The notes: generated by a model from the sequence alone, not told the origin. DNA of 64,000 nt from Prolixibacteraceae bacterium UBA6029 (GCA_002429385.1 DIZL01000019.1:9844-73843); one strand, 5' to 3'. Shown: positions 35,544 through 45,293, numbered from the stretch's first letter. Numbers and translations: made by a program.

Positions 35544-36665
35544 TTACAACCTTGCTAGCCATTTTGAAAAGAAAAGGTCATAAACCTGATAACCATTACC
35601 GTCCTCATAAATCATATCTTTATTGATTAGAGATTTTAATGAGACGTTGACTGAACTCGCCTGTATTAGGTTATATTTTTTTATGAACTCACCTGAATTG
35701 GGACGTTCTACTTTCCACTCTTTGGCAATTGCTTTCATTAATGCAAATTGATTATTAGTGAGAAGGTTCTTGTAATTATAATAAATGTATTCACGTTCTA
35801 CTAAAATCTGCTGTGCGATTTCTACCACCAATTCATGTGTTATTTTTGTAATTTGAGTGGCAAATATTTGGTTGAAAATATACTGGACATAGAACGTATA
35901 ACAATCATAATCATCTAACACCTCATTTACCAATTCAATCTCAATTGAACGCTTATATTTGGCAAAATGATTTACAATAAACTCTGAATATATATTTTTA
36001 GATATTCGCCCGAGGTTCATGATGTCAGAACTTTGATAGAAAGGTCTCCCATATTGGCTAAACATTGATGATAAAATATGTTTATTGCTGCCTGAAAAGA
36101 TAAAATTTATCGAGTTATGTTGCTGGATTTGTGTCCTCAACAATGCCTCCACGTTTTTCTCAGGATAATTTACTATTTGTTGAAACTCATCGATTGCTAT
36201 AATATAACGGCTGTCTTGCTCCTCTAAATATTGGCAAATAGTTGCAACATCTTTTTCAGTTTCATGAGGCTTTTTATAATCGATTTCCAGTTCCGGGATC
36301 CCGGTTAATTGATTAAATGTGAGTTTTCCCCTGATGCCTGAAATCAGTTTTGTTATTTTTTTCAGATAATTACCCGATCTGTTTTGTTCTTCAACAAGAA
36401 TAGCCTTCCCAAACTCCCGTACAAAATCACTTAAACATGTGGTTGGCAAAATATCAAGATATAACAACCTGTAATTTTCGGTTGCTGAAAGCTGATTGAA
36501 AACATGTTTTATAATCCCGGTTTTTCCAATTCTTCTCAACGAAAGTAATGTAATATTCCTTTCGTTTTTTAGAGCTGAAATAATTTTTTCTGTTTCCAAC
36601 TCCCTATTGCAAAAGTAGTCAGAAGAAATATAGCCTGAAATAACAAATGGATTGTTAGTTTTCAT
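35544..36665 (-). CDS. P-loop ATPase of the archaeal-ATPase (ATPase_2) type
   Basis: 373 residues. Walker A is LRRIGKTG near residue 43, Walker B IIAIDEFQQI near 155, and FSGSNKHI near 190 is the sensor. A winged-helix C-terminal domain (LMKAIAKEW, SVNVSLKSLINKDMIYEDG, YQVYDLFFSKWL) completes the family layout. Unlike the two DUF4143 ATPases here, it lacks the nuclease-like tail. Function is not established; related proteins are orphan or toxin/defence-associated. It is monocistronic, with a 14-bp-period direct repeat just upstream. Confidence 0.8.
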   Translation of the reverse strand: MKTNNPFVISGYISSDYFCNRELETEKIISALKNERNITLLSLRRIGKTGIIKHVFNQLSATENYRLLYLDILPTTCLSDFVREFGKAILVEEQNRSGNYLKKITKLISGIRGKLTFNQLTGIPELEIDYKKPHETEKDVATICQYLEEQDSRYIIAIDEFQQIVNYPEKNVEALLRTQIQQHNSINFIFSGSNKHILSSMFSQYGRPFYQSSDIMNLGRISKNIYSEFIVNHFAKYKRSIEIELVNEVLDDYDCYTFYVQYIFNQIFATQITKITHELVVEIAQQILVEREYIYYNYKNLLTNNQFALMKAIAKEWKVERPNSGEFIKKYNLIQASSVNVSLKSLINKDMIYEDGNGYQVYDLFFSKWLARL

Positions 36666-36688
36666 ATTTCACATTTAATGCTCAATTC

Positions 36689-36715
36689 TACGCAATTTAC
36701 GTTACGCAATTTACG
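36689..36715 (-). repeat. Direct repeat TACGCAATTTACG upstream of an ATPase gene
   Basis: TACGCAATTTACG occurs twice, at 36689-36701 and 36703-36715, with one base between, 24 bp before the ATPase start codon. Its place suggests an operator in the promoter or leader. Confidence 0.6.
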
Positions 36716-36773
36716 CATTTTCTCTTAAAAGACTACCGACTGATCTTTATCTTATTGCCAATGCCTTTCAATG

Positions 36774-38006
36774 TTATATTTTACCCTTTCCCGCACATTT
36801 CTCTACTTCCCTGAAAACCCTTAGCAAATTACCTCCCCAGATCTTCCTGATTTCCGTTTCGGTATAACCCCTTCGGAGCAGTTCCATCGTAATATTCGGG
36901 AACTGACTAACATCGGCACAGTCACGTAATCCACCACCACCATCGAAGTCGCTTCCAATCCCTACATAGTCAATACCAACCAGCTTTTTAACATGATCAA
37001 TATGATCGACCATATCTTTTACCGTTGGCATCAGCTCAGGGTTCATGGCCTGAACCTCGTCCCACTCTTTAAATAAATTCTCTTTCTCGATATCGGTCAT
37101 CTTATCCGTAGCCTCCTTGTAGCGTTTGTGGATCTGTTTCATCCGCTGAAATTTGACTGTCGTGGTATCAGGTTCCTTGATGTATTCATCGAGCAGGCAA
37201 ATTTGAATAACGCCTCCCTTTTCAGCCAGCTTTTTAATCATTTCGTCGGTCATGTTCCGATTGTGTTTGGCAACTGCACGCACCGAACTGTGCGAAGCAA
37301 TTACAGGAGCCTTGCTCAGTGCAATGACATCAAAGAACGACTTGTCTGAAATATGTGAAACATCAACCATCATCCCAAGTCTATTCATTTCGGCAATAAC
37401 CTGTTTCCCAAAGTCGCTTACGCCATTGTGTTCGGCTGGTTTACTATCGCTCGACGAGTCACAGATATCGTTGTGGTAGGAATGGCAAAGTGTAATGTAG
37501 CGAACGCCTTGTTTATAAAATTCTTCAACCCTTGAGATGTCTTTTGCCAATGGGAACCCATTCTCCATGCCAATGTAGATAGCACGTTTACCTGTTTTTT
37601 CAATGCGGGCAAGGTCATCGGCTTTCAAGGCCAGGGTAGCCAGATCACTATTGTGTTTCAGCATCGAATGAATCGAATCGAGCATCTGGTGAGCTAAAGC
37701 GTAATTTTGTTTGTAGTTCTCCTCTGTGCGGGGTTTTTGTGCAGTGAACACAGCAAAAAAACTGGCATCCAATCCACCTTTTTTCATCCTGGGTAAATCG
37801 ACCCGGCTGTGGGGTGCCTTGTTTTCTACCCTAACCGAAAATCCTGGTTTTATCATCAGCATTGGAGTATCGCAATGCGTATCAATAGTCAGGCATTTTT
37901 CGTGTATACGGTTAGCTTTCTTCTGAAGCTTCAGTTGATTTTTATCGCTGGCAAAGCTCATTAATGATCCTGAAATAAGTAATACGGTCAATGCTTTTGT
38001 AATCAT
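36774..38006 (-). CDS. M19-family membrane dipeptidase homologue, exported
   Basis: 410 residues with a signal peptide (1-20). The zinc-site motifs of renal dipeptidase/M19 enzymes are in order: TIDTHCDTP near 41, YIGMENG near 145, DVSHISDKSF and IASHSS near 215-240, IGSDFDGGGGL near 350. It would hydrolyse dipeptides with D- or dehydro-residues at the C-side in the periplasm. Compared with the basic family, a Lys/Glu-rich insertion of about 50 residues sits near 275-330 (KRYKEATDKMTDIEKENLFK), as in many Bacteroidota members. Confidence 0.92.
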   Translation of the reverse strand: MITKALTVLLISGSLMSFASDKNQLKLQKKANRIHEKCLTIDTHCDTPMLMIKPGFSVRVENKAPHSRVDLPRMKKGGLDASFFAVFTAQKPRTEENYKQNYALAHQMLDSIHSMLKHNSDLATLALKADDLARIEKTGKRAIYIGMENGFPLAKDISRVEEFYKQGVRYITLCHSYHNDICDSSSDSKPAEHNGVSDFGKQVIAEMNRLGMMVDVSHISDKSFFDVIALSKAPVIASHSSVRAVAKHNRNMTDEMIKKLAEKGGVIQICLLDEYIKEPDTTTVKFQRMKQIHKRYKEATDKMTDIEKENLFKEWDEVQAMNPELMPTVKDMVDHIDHVKKLVGIDYVGIGSDFDGGGGLRDCADVSQFPNITMELLRRGYTETEIRKIWGGNLLRVFREVEKCAGKGKI

Positions 38007-38714
38007 CGGTCAGGTTTATTTTCGGTTTGAAGATTCAAATGTAATGAAAAAGAGAAAACATCAATAACTATGGACTAACTTTTAAAAAAGGATAATTATT
38101 TGCTGATTAAATATTTATTTTTTCCTGTAAATCACACATCTGCTGGTCACTTCAATAAACCATTTTGCGAATATGCCTCCCATAAAAGTAGCTGATAGGG
38201 GTAATGCCAGCCTTAACCGGGTAGGGTTTGGGTAGGGTTCTCCTTTTATTATCTAATTGCTATCTGTGTTCTATCTGTGTTAAAATGGAGGTTTTAACAC
38301 AGATGGAAATTAATTATAAAGTAAATTATAAAGCCCGGGTATAGCGCAATCCCAACTTGGGGACTTTCCGTGGATGTCGAAATCAGGTTTAATGCATTAT
38401 GGAAGTTCTTCTGATTGGATGGAGAATGGTTGTCAGGAGGCAAGGGGTTCAATTCTGAATCCTTTCTTTATACCAAGGCAGAAACTCATTTGAAGGATAA
38501 ACATAGTATTACTGTTGTGAAAAAAGCCTGCCTGCTTGATAATTAAAGTGGTAAAGTCAATAAATGTGAAAAACGATTTTCCTGCAATCCTATAGGAATA
38601 ATAGAAGGGCAGCATTTATACTCTCCATCGAAAAAACAGGGTGTTTCATCGAATAAAATTTACCGTTGGTTTTATTCTTGCGATCTTCGGTTAAGAAAAT
38701 AAAAACCAAAGATT
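38007..38714. other. Intergenic region with simple repeats and a short hairpin
   Basis: About 700 bp. GGGTAGGGTTT is repeated (38219-38240), then the 38271-38306 hairpin. The remainder has only short frames without credible starts. I see no RNA gene or terminator. Confidence 0.55.
38260..38306. repeat. Tandem-plus-inverted repeat
   Basis: CTATCTGTGTT occurs twice in tandem (from 38260 and 38271). The second copy forms a stem: CTATCTGTGTTAAAA-tggagg-TTTTAACACAGATGG. Same design as the larger tandem-arm hairpins in the window, but smaller. Confidence 0.65.
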
Positions 38715-39431
38715 ATGAAACTAAAAAGACTATTGATCATCTTCGGAATCCTCCTGTTTATTTCAGGGTGTTCCGATTTTATGATGATTTGCTCACTCAA
38801 TCCGTTTTATCTTGATAAAAACGTGGCGCTTGCATCAGAAATAGAAGGAAACTGGACAGTTCATGAGATCAAATCCAAAAAAGATTCGAACGATAAGAAC
38901 AGTAGTCACTGGGAAGCGATGGATACAACTTCAATCTGGCGAATTAACCGATTTGTTTCAGAGGAAAAGGTAAAGACCAAACATGGTACTGATTCTATCG
39001 TTTTTAAGCCACAGAACTTTTATGTAGTGAAACTGACAGGCAATAATCCTGATACTGCGCGATACCAGTTTCATCTGACGATTTTCAGGATTAAAGGGGT
39101 TCTATTCGGTGATTTCTGCCCTCGCGAACTGACTGCTCTTAAAGATAGCCGAATGGCCAAGGAAAACTACTTTACTGTTCATACGCTTGCACGGATTACA
39201 ATTCAGAATAAACAACTGAAAGTATCCTGGCTGGGGGCTGATTACATGAAAAGCATGATTGAAGGTAAGCGTGTCAGAATAAAATACCGCTATGTTTCCG
39301 ATGCCGGAAGGTTACTCCTGACTGCTTCATCGAATGATCTGACCGAAATGATTGAGCGATACGCAGATCAGAAACGATTTATCGACTGGGAAGACCAGCC
39401 TTCCATGCTGCAATTAAACCGAATTAACTAA
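38715..39431 (+). CDS. Putative lipoprotein linked to a two-component system
   Basis: 238 residues. The lipobox FISGC places the lipidated Cys near residue 19. The mature part contains EIEGNWTVHEIKS, a lipocalin-like or calycin-like opening (GxW), and several beta-strand stretches. No catalytic residues stand out. It lies 10 bp before the sensor kinase gene, so it is in the same transcript and may be a sensing or output partner; that role is inferred from position only. Confidence 0.7.
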   Translation: MKLKRLLIIFGILLFISGCSDFMMICSLNPFYLDKNVALASEIEGNWTVHEIKSKKDSNDKNSSHWEAMDTTSIWRINRFVSEEKVKTKHGTDSIVFKPQNFYVVKLTGNNPDTARYQFHLTIFRIKGVLFGDFCPRELTALKDSRMAKENYFTVHTLARITIQNKQLKVSWLGADYMKSMIEGKRVRIKYRYVSDAGRLLLTASSNDLTEMIERYADQKRFIDWEDQPSMLQLNRIN

Positions 39432-39441
39432 ATCACAAGCC

Positions 39442-40713
39442 ATGAAAATCTTTCGATTAAAAAAACAGCTTAATATCATTCCTTACTCCTTTTTCCCGCA
39501 CATCCTATTCTGGTTTATTTCGTTCAATTTCTGGTATATGATTTTGAACCCGGGAGTAGAATCTGTCGGTGTAATTCAGGATCTTGAGGTAGAGTGGGAT
39601 ACAATTTTGCTAATCAATTCCATCCTGCTTATCTATTGTGCCCTGCCAATGGTGTGGTTGGTTCGGAAATTAAAATTGTGGGTAAAAATAATACCAACTG
39701 TTTTGTTCCTGATTCCCATTATCTACGTTGTTCTTCAGGCGATACAAACCAACGGAAACAAAGATGATGTGCAGGTTTTCATGGAGTATTTTGTGAAAAA
39801 CTTTCTTTATGTGGTTGTTTTTCATATTACCATAATAGGAGCTGTATATTTTAACATGAATTTCTTACTCGTTCGGCATCTCAATAAAAACCAGTTTGTT
39901 AAATACCTGATCGGTATTATTATTTTACTTCCTGTTGCGGCAATAGCAAATTATTCCATCTTCAACTTCTTTATCGACAAACTCTTTCCAAGTCTCTATT
40001 ATATATCCTATTTCAGGATTTGGGAATTGATTTTGATCTTCAAAGTATACCTGATTATATCCATCCTTGTATTTTTGGTTAAGCAATACCTTGGTATGCT
40101 GATTTCCAGGCGGGATGCTGCCCATAATGAACTTTCAGCCCTCAAGGCACAGATTAACCCACATTTTTTATTCAATAACCTGAATACCGTTTATTCGATG
40201 GCTTCGAAGAATGACGAAAGAACTGCTGATGTAATTCTTCAGCTTTCTGATTTCCTGCGCTATATACTATACGACACTGCCCGTGAAACTATCCCACTTG
40301 AAAAAGAAGTTGATGTCATCCGTACATATGTTGACCTGCAGAAAGAACGGGTTAATCCTGAAATTACACAGGTGAACTTTGTAACTGAAGGAAATTTTGA
40401 TGGTGTGAACATAGCACCTCTGTTGTTGCTCCCATTGGCAGAAAATTGTTTCAAACATGGAATTGGTATGGGGTCAGGAACCATTCTTATATACATTGGT
40501 TATGACGGGAAGCAACTGCACTTCAAAACTGAGAATAAAGTTGCCTTGCGTGAAAAAACGAATGCTGAAGAGAATGGTGGTATTGGAATCAAAAATGTTG
40601 AAAAACGCTTACATTTGATCTATCCTGAAAGCCATTATCTTAATTACGGAGAAAAGGATGGTCTTTTCAGTCTCGAAATGACAATTGAATTGAGGAAAGG
40701 TAAGAAGGAATGA
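39442..40713 (+). CDS. LytS/YehU-type sensor histidine kinase
   Basis: 423 residues. Five or six hydrophobic helices fill residues about 15-215, with no large periplasmic domain. The His_kinase domain (PF06580 type) then carries the phospho-accepting His in INPHFLFNNLNTVYS near 235, the N-box LLPLAENCFKHGIGMG near 335 and the G-box GGIGIKNVEKRL near 375. It is membrane-bound and signals to the LytTR regulator encoded 129 bp downstream. Confidence 0.93.
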   Translation: MKIFRLKKQLNIIPYSFFPHILFWFISFNFWYMILNPGVESVGVIQDLEVEWDTILLINSILLIYCALPMVWLVRKLKLWVKIIPTVLFLIPIIYVVLQAIQTNGNKDDVQVFMEYFVKNFLYVVVFHITIIGAVYFNMNFLLVRHLNKNQFVKYLIGIIILLPVAAIANYSIFNFFIDKLFPSLYYISYFRIWELILIFKVYLIISILVFLVKQYLGMLISRRDAAHNELSALKAQINPHFLFNNLNTVYSMASKNDERTADVILQLSDFLRYILYDTARETIPLEKEVDVIRTYVDLQKERVNPEITQVNFVTEGNFDGVNIAPLLLLPLAENCFKHGIGMGSGTILIYIGYDGKQLHFKTENKVALREKTNAEENGGIGIKNVEKRLHLIYPESHYLNYGEKDGLFSLEMTIELRKGKKE

Positions 40714-40842
40714 AAAAGAGTGAAATATCCAATATTCAATTGCCAATATCGAATATTGAATAAAAAAAAGAAAAGAGGAAAAGTCTGATCAACGGTATTA
40801 AAGTATGAGCAACTTGTAAACCAAAACCCGTAACTCCCATTT

Positions 40843-41535
40843 ATGAACTGCATCATCATTGAAGACGAACCTGCTGCACAGTCAATTCTGGAAAGCTACC
40901 TTTCGCATTGTCCTGACTTGCATTGCCTGGGTATTTTCGCTGAAGCCTTTTCAGCACAGGTATTTTTGAATTCAAACAAAGTAGATCTGATCTTTCTTGA
41001 TATCAACCTTCCAGAGATGTCAGGAATAAGTTTTCTTCGTTCATTAATTCATCCTCCCCTGGTCATTTTTACAACGGCATATTCACAATATGCAGTTGCT
41101 GGCTTCGATCTGGAGGTTGTTGATTTTCTGCTGAAACCCTTTTCGTTCGAGCGGTTTTGCAAAGCAGTAAACAAAGCACGTGAGCGTTTTAACGCCAATA
41201 CAACATCAACATTACCACAAAAACTTAGTATCAAATCAGGTCCACGTATTTATCAGATTTCACCTGATGATATCCTTTTTATTGAATCTTGCGGCGATTA
41301 CGTGACTATTTTCTGTGCCGATAAAAAACCTGTTGTTCATGGAACACTGAAAAGCTGGGAAGAAAAACTTAAAGAGTATTCATTTCTGAAGGTCCACCGA
41401 GCAGTTGTAGTCAATCTATCCAAAATCAGTCACATCGAAGGGAACCTCATCCAGATAGGCGAACACAAATTACCTGTTTCAGAACAGTATAAAGAACAAC
41501 TTCTGGAACGGATGTTTGGAAAACAGGAAGATTGA
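40843..41535 (+). CDS. LytTR-family response regulator
   Basis: 230 residues. Receiver domain 1-120: acidic pocket IIEDEPA, phospho-Asp in LIFLDINLPEMSG near 53, Thr/Ser in VIFTTAYSQYAVAGF and Lys in LLKPFSF. The LytTR DNA-binding domain spans about 135-230 (IYQISPDDILFIESCGDYVTI, FLKVHRAVVVNLSKI). It is the partner of the upstream kinase. Targets are unknown. Confidence 0.95.
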   Translation: MNCIIIEDEPAAQSILESYLSHCPDLHCLGIFAEAFSAQVFLNSNKVDLIFLDINLPEMSGISFLRSLIHPPLVIFTTAYSQYAVAGFDLEVVDFLLKPFSFERFCKAVNKARERFNANTTSTLPQKLSIKSGPRIYQISPDDILFIESCGDYVTIFCADKKPVVHGTLKSWEEKLKEYSFLKVHRAVVVNLSKISHIEGNLIQIGEHKLPVSEQYKEQLLERMFGKQED

Positions 41536-41559
41536 AATACCATAATCATCGAAAATGAA

Positions 41560-41598
41560 AAATACCCTGTTAGAATTTATTAATTCTACAGGGTATTT
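41560..41598 (+). terminator. Terminator of the LytS/LytTR unit
   Basis: AAATACCCTG and CAGGGTATTT pair, extended inward by TAGAATT / AATTCTA. The T tract after it is short (TTTCT). It sits 25 bp after the regulator stop, and the next gene is convergent. Confidence 0.75.
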
Positions 41599-41667
41599 CT
41601 ATCTATCGAAAAAGGGAAACAACACGGCTTTCCTTTTCCCTTTTTCCTTTTCCCTTTTTCCTTAGAT

Positions 41668-42369
41668 TTATTTTTCCAGTTTGGCATCTTCCATAATGAC
41701 TTCATAAAAATAACCGAAGCCAAAATCTTTCTTCAATGTGATTGGTCCTTCAAAAGTTACTACATCACCTACAGCGACTTTATCAAGGGTTGTAACAGTC
41801 AAATCAAAATCCTCTGAAGTTCCTGTTCCGTCCTGAATATGTATCCAGTTTTTCCCCATCACTTCATTGTTAATTTTCACGACCTGGCCTTTCATCTTAA
41901 TCGTTTTCCCAGAGTAACTGTCTTTTTTGGCAAATAAATCAGCAATCGAAACACTTCCGATGGCAGGTGCAACCAATATACCTTCAGCTTTCACTAAATT
42001 ACCCTTTCCTTTGTGATTTGCAGGGGTGGGTATGCCACCAATAATTGGTTGTTTGCTAATTTCCTGAACAAAAAAGATGGATGTGAAAGTACGGTTAAGT
42101 TCCTTACTGTTGAAATTTTGCATCTCCAGGGCCTGATTAAAGTAATAAGTCTCACCGGCGGCAACTTCCTGCTTAGTAACAGCCAACCAGTTCTCTGCAC
42201 CGTTATCACTAACTTTCAGGTAGGTATAATTACTGGCCTGAACGACTTCTTCAACTTTCACTTCGTGCTGTGTTGGATTTGTGGCGTTCTGCGCAGTAGG
42301 TACCTTGTTTTTTCTCACGCACCCTGAAAAACCTACCAGTATGGCAAGACAAATAAATAATGATCTCAT
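41668..42369 (-). CDS. OB-fold lipoprotein
   Basis: 233 residues. The lipobox GFSGC gives a lipidated Cys near residue 17. A low-complexity linker follows, then a beta domain (YTYLKVSDNGAENWLAV, about 48-100). The C-terminal half is an OB-fold of the type SGKTIKMKGQVVKINNEVMG...NWIHIQDGTG...GDVVTFEGPITL. Such lipoproteins are frequent in Bacteroidota; what they bind is not known. It is monocistronic and faces the LytTR gene. Confidence 0.8.
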   Translation of the reverse strand: MRSLFICLAILVGFSGCVRKNKVPTAQNATNPTQHEVKVEEVVQASNYTYLKVSDNGAENWLAVTKQEVAAGETYYFNQALEMQNFNSKELNRTFTSIFFVQEISKQPIIGGIPTPANHKGKGNLVKAEGILVAPAIGSVSIADLFAKKDSYSGKTIKMKGQVVKINNEVMGKNWIHIQDGTGTSEDFDLTVTTLDKVAVGDVVTFEGPITLKKDFGFGYFYEVIMEDAKLEK

Positions 42370-42734
42370 TTTGATTGTATTAAACTATTATTACTCGTTG
42401 TGAATTTTAAAATAATAAAATAATGTGATTCTTATTCCGGCGATAAAAATAACAATTGTATCGGTAACTGTTTGTCATTATCCCAAATTGACATGAAAAA
42501 TACAATATTTATTGTCTGTGTAGCCAAATAATCGAAACTTCTTTGGGTCTCTTTAACAATTATTAGCACAATTAGTTGTAATTTTAATAAAGGAATAAGC
42601 AGCCATACGGAAACCTGAACCTTCATGATAATGTTCAACTTTTTCCTGATAATAGCAATAGGTACAGGTCAGATTGCAGGTGCATCCAAGGGTTTTACAA
42701 ACACCTGAAAATCATCCAAAGCTTTTCTCACAAA
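42370..42734. other. Intergenic region, nothing recognised
   Basis: About 365 bp of AT-rich sequence between two minus-strand genes. Short frames are present but none looks like protein. Promoters for the OB-fold lipoprotein gene are expected here, but I found no convincing TAnnTTTG pair. Confidence 0.5.
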
Positions 42735-43322
42735 TTATATTTTGTTTATGAATAGTCTTTCGCCAGATTCACTTGCCCTGATTAATTTTGAAAGCCTTGC
42801 TTCCCGTGTTGATTCCTGTTTAGCGCTCATAACCCAATAAATACAGGTCCTTTGATAGGAAGGAGCCTGTGAAGTAAAGTAATTCCGGGCCTCCCGATGT
42901 TTCTGAAATTTGGTCTCTAGGGTGTTATCGAGTTTCTCAGGCCGGTTCTCGTAACTATAAATAGCTGACTTCTCTGTTTTCCGTTTTTCAAACGCATCAT
43001 GCCCAACTGGTAGCATTCGACCCTGCCGGATCAATTCTTCAACCTTTTTAATATTCAAGGCACTCCAGTTGCTCTTTGGGTTTCTCTGAGTAAAGCGAAT
43101 ACAGTAACTTTCAGAATCAATAGTATTACGAATGCCATCAATCCAACCAAAACATAGTGCTTCATCCACCGACTCTGACCAGGTCATACTCGGGTTGCCT
43201 GTTCCCACCTTATAAAATCCCACCAGTAATTCAGCTTCAGTCTGGTGATTATGGCCCAACCAAATTCTGAAATCACCTATAGATGCAAAAAACACAGCTT
43301 TATCACTATAGTCCCTGGTCAT
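42735..43322 (-). CDS. YdeI/OmpD-associated family protein
   Basis: 195 residues. The family pattern is clear: FRIWLGHNHQTEAELLVGFYK, the WSESVDEALCFGWIDG motif near 48-63, the RFTQRNPKSNWSALNIKKVE block near 76-95, and the C-terminal helix-rich tail. Members are implicated in resistance to antimicrobial peptides or bacteriocins in some bacteria, but the mechanism is unclear. Its ATG overlaps the stop of the upstream hydrolase gene by 4 bp (43319-43322), so the two are coupled. Confidence 0.88.
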   Translation of the reverse strand: MTRDYSDKAVFFASIGDFRIWLGHNHQTEAELLVGFYKVGTGNPSMTWSESVDEALCFGWIDGIRNTIDSESYCIRFTQRNPKSNWSALNIKKVEELIRQGRMLPVGHDAFEKRKTEKSAIYSYENRPEKLDNTLETKFQKHREARNYFTSQAPSYQRTCIYWVMSAKQESTREARLSKLIRASESGERLFINKI

Positions 43323-44884
43323 TGGTTTTCTATCTTCCTGAAATTCAAATCCTGGAAATCGTAACTAAAATCCGTTAACGGAGAAATAGCTTTCATGTGA
43401 AATCCGCTTGCTTTTCCTTCCTGATCAAGATCGAAAATAACAAACGCATCAGCATTCATGCTGCGGTTAATCCATTTGATTACAAATGTATTTCCCTTGT
43501 AATAACTCATCTCTCCTCTCAACTGTGGTGATCGTGCAGAATGAAACCATAGTTTCCCTTGATCTATTGAAATCTTCACATTTCCCAGCCAATCATCTTT
43601 GAATTGACCTTCATAGGTGTTTGCATCGAATCCTGAATTTTTGGAGCTTAGGACATTATCTACTTCGGCCTGAATTTTCTTTGTCAGTTCATCCGATTCC
43701 TTTTCATTTCTGGTCACGAGCGTGTTGTAATGCAATACCCAATCTTCAGGAATAAAACCAAGATAACTATCTTTGATCGTATTGGTTACTGAACTAAAAG
43801 CAGCGCCGGATTCCTGATTGGTTAATACGACGATACCGAGGTTTAGTTCCGGGAGAAGAGTCACCTGGGTGACCATTCCTTCCATGGCACCGGTATGACT
43901 AACCTGTTTGGTTCCTTTTACATCCGTCAGAAACCAGCCCAATCCATAGGCACTAAAATGACCGTCGTACTTATCTGGTCTGACCGGCATATTGGTCTGA
44001 GTACTCCACATTTCGTTTTGGGAACCAGTACTAAAGAGTTGATTTTTCAGGTCTTCACCGTATTTTCCCTTATTCAACTGGGCGATCATCCATTTACTCA
44101 TGTCGGAAATACTTGAATAGATACCTCCTGCCGAACATTCACCAAGGTTCAGGTCATGACGTGGCACAACCTGAAGTTTTTTATCTCCAAATGCATGGCC
44201 GTCAATCACATTGGTCTTATCTTTTAATCGCGAATAAGATGCTGCGGAATGATTCATCTCTAGTGGTTTCATGATTTGTTCCTCAACAAACTTTTCCCAA
44301 CTCATTCCGGAAACGCGGGCGACCACCTCGCCGGCAACCATATAGAGCAAATTGTCGTAATCAAATTTTGTTCTAAAGGGTGACGCCTGTTTTAAATACT
44401 TCAGGTTGTAAATGATATCTTTTATGGTAAAATCTGTCGAATCGGGCCAGATCATCAGGTCGCCTGCACCAAGTCCCAGTCCACTTCGGTGAGTAAGCAA
44501 ATCTCGGATAGTAAAATCCTCGGTCACATAAGGATTGTACATCCTGAATTCAGGGATGTATTTGATTACTTTATCGTTCCAGGATAACTTCTTCGAATCA
44601 ACCAAGATAGCCAGCGTTGCAGCAGTAAATGCCTTGCTATTTGAAGCAATGCCAAACAAAGTATTTTCATCTACCTTGTTGCCGGAGTTCAGTGAACGAA
44701 CACCATATCCTTTTGAATGAACCACTTTACCGTCTTTCACAACAGCAACAGCCATGCCTGGAACCTGGAAGGTTTTCATAGTTCGTTCAACCAACTGATC
44801 GATTTCTACTGAGGTTATAGGCTGTGAAAAAACCGACCCAAGGCTAAAAAGCAAAACCACAAAACTTAATACAGACTTTCTCAT
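43319..44884 (-). CDS. Exported serine hydrolase of the class C beta-lactamase fold
   Basis: 521 residues, signal peptide 1-20. Motifs of the beta-lactamase/DD-peptidase family: SNSK with Ser81 and Lys84, YDN near 175 and HTGAMEG near 335 (KTG equivalent). After the catalytic domain (to about 385) comes a DUF3471-type beta domain (YEGQFKDDWLGNVKI, about 425-515). Likely a periplasmic D-amino-acid peptidase or esterase; a role in beta-lactam resistance is not implied by the motifs alone. Coupled to the YdeI-like gene. Confidence 0.9.
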   Translation of the reverse strand: MRKSVLSFVVLLFSLGSVFSQPITSVEIDQLVERTMKTFQVPGMAVAVVKDGKVVHSKGYGVRSLNSGNKVDENTLFGIASNSKAFTAATLAILVDSKKLSWNDKVIKYIPEFRMYNPYVTEDFTIRDLLTHRSGLGLGAGDLMIWPDSTDFTIKDIIYNLKYLKQASPFRTKFDYDNLLYMVAGEVVARVSGMSWEKFVEEQIMKPLEMNHSAASYSRLKDKTNVIDGHAFGDKKLQVVPRHDLNLGECSAGGIYSSISDMSKWMIAQLNKGKYGEDLKNQLFSTGSQNEMWSTQTNMPVRPDKYDGHFSAYGLGWFLTDVKGTKQVSHTGAMEGMVTQVTLLPELNLGIVVLTNQESGAAFSSVTNTIKDSYLGFIPEDWVLHYNTLVTRNEKESDELTKKIQAEVDNVLSSKNSGFDANTYEGQFKDDWLGNVKISIDQGKLWFHSARSPQLRGEMSYYKGNTFVIKWINRSMNADAFVIFDLDQEGKASGFHMKAISPLTDFSYDFQDLNFRKIENQ

Positions 44885-44957
44885 AAAACTAAGTGTACAT
44901 TTTAAACTATTGATGATTAACAGGAAGAAATCATTACCCGAATTGCAATTTTAAAGG

Positions 44958-45293
44958 TCACCTGAACAGCCTTATTCTCTTCCGGCGCATCTTATGTCGC
45001 CATGGATTAATCAATTGACTAAAAAGCACAAGCAATATGCCGCCAACAATAACAGGCATGAGGAAACGAACCAGTTTATCGGATTTATCCAGATTGACCA
45101 ACAGATAAATCATAGACGAAATAATCAGAAGTGTACCCAAAAAAAGCATGATATTTCCAAAGACTGTAACAATCCGCTTAGGCTTTGCCTTCTGATTAGT
45201 CTGGCTTTTTAGTATTCTCTTTTTAATCATAGGTCGAGGGTTAGAAAACATTCTGAAGCACAGCCTAAACTGACTCTTCATTCTTTCAGTCAT
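44958..45293 (-). CDS. Small basic two-helix membrane protein, unknown function
   Basis: 111 residues (ATG 45293; ATG 45281 is an alternative). Two transmembrane helices, IVTVFGNIMLFLGTLLIISS near 41-60 and FLMPVIVGGILLVLFSQL near 77-94, are flanked by Lys/Arg-rich ends. No family recognised. It lies 74 bp upstream of the serine hydrolase gene in the same direction. Confidence 0.5.
   Translation of the reverse strand: MTERMKSQFRLCFRMFSNPRPMIKKRILKSQTNQKAKPKRIVTVFGNIMLFLGTLLIISSMIYLLVNLDKSDKLVRFLMPVIVGGILLVLFSQLINPWRHKMRRKRIRLFR

Noticed and set aside
38433..38615. A 60-codon minus-strand frame
   Set aside because: No start context, no family, and low-complexity hydrophobic composition in a repeat-rich spacer.
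42432..42638. A 68-codon hydrophobic minus-strand frame
   Set aside because: AT-rich sequence gives Leu/Ile runs by chance; no start signal or conserved pattern.
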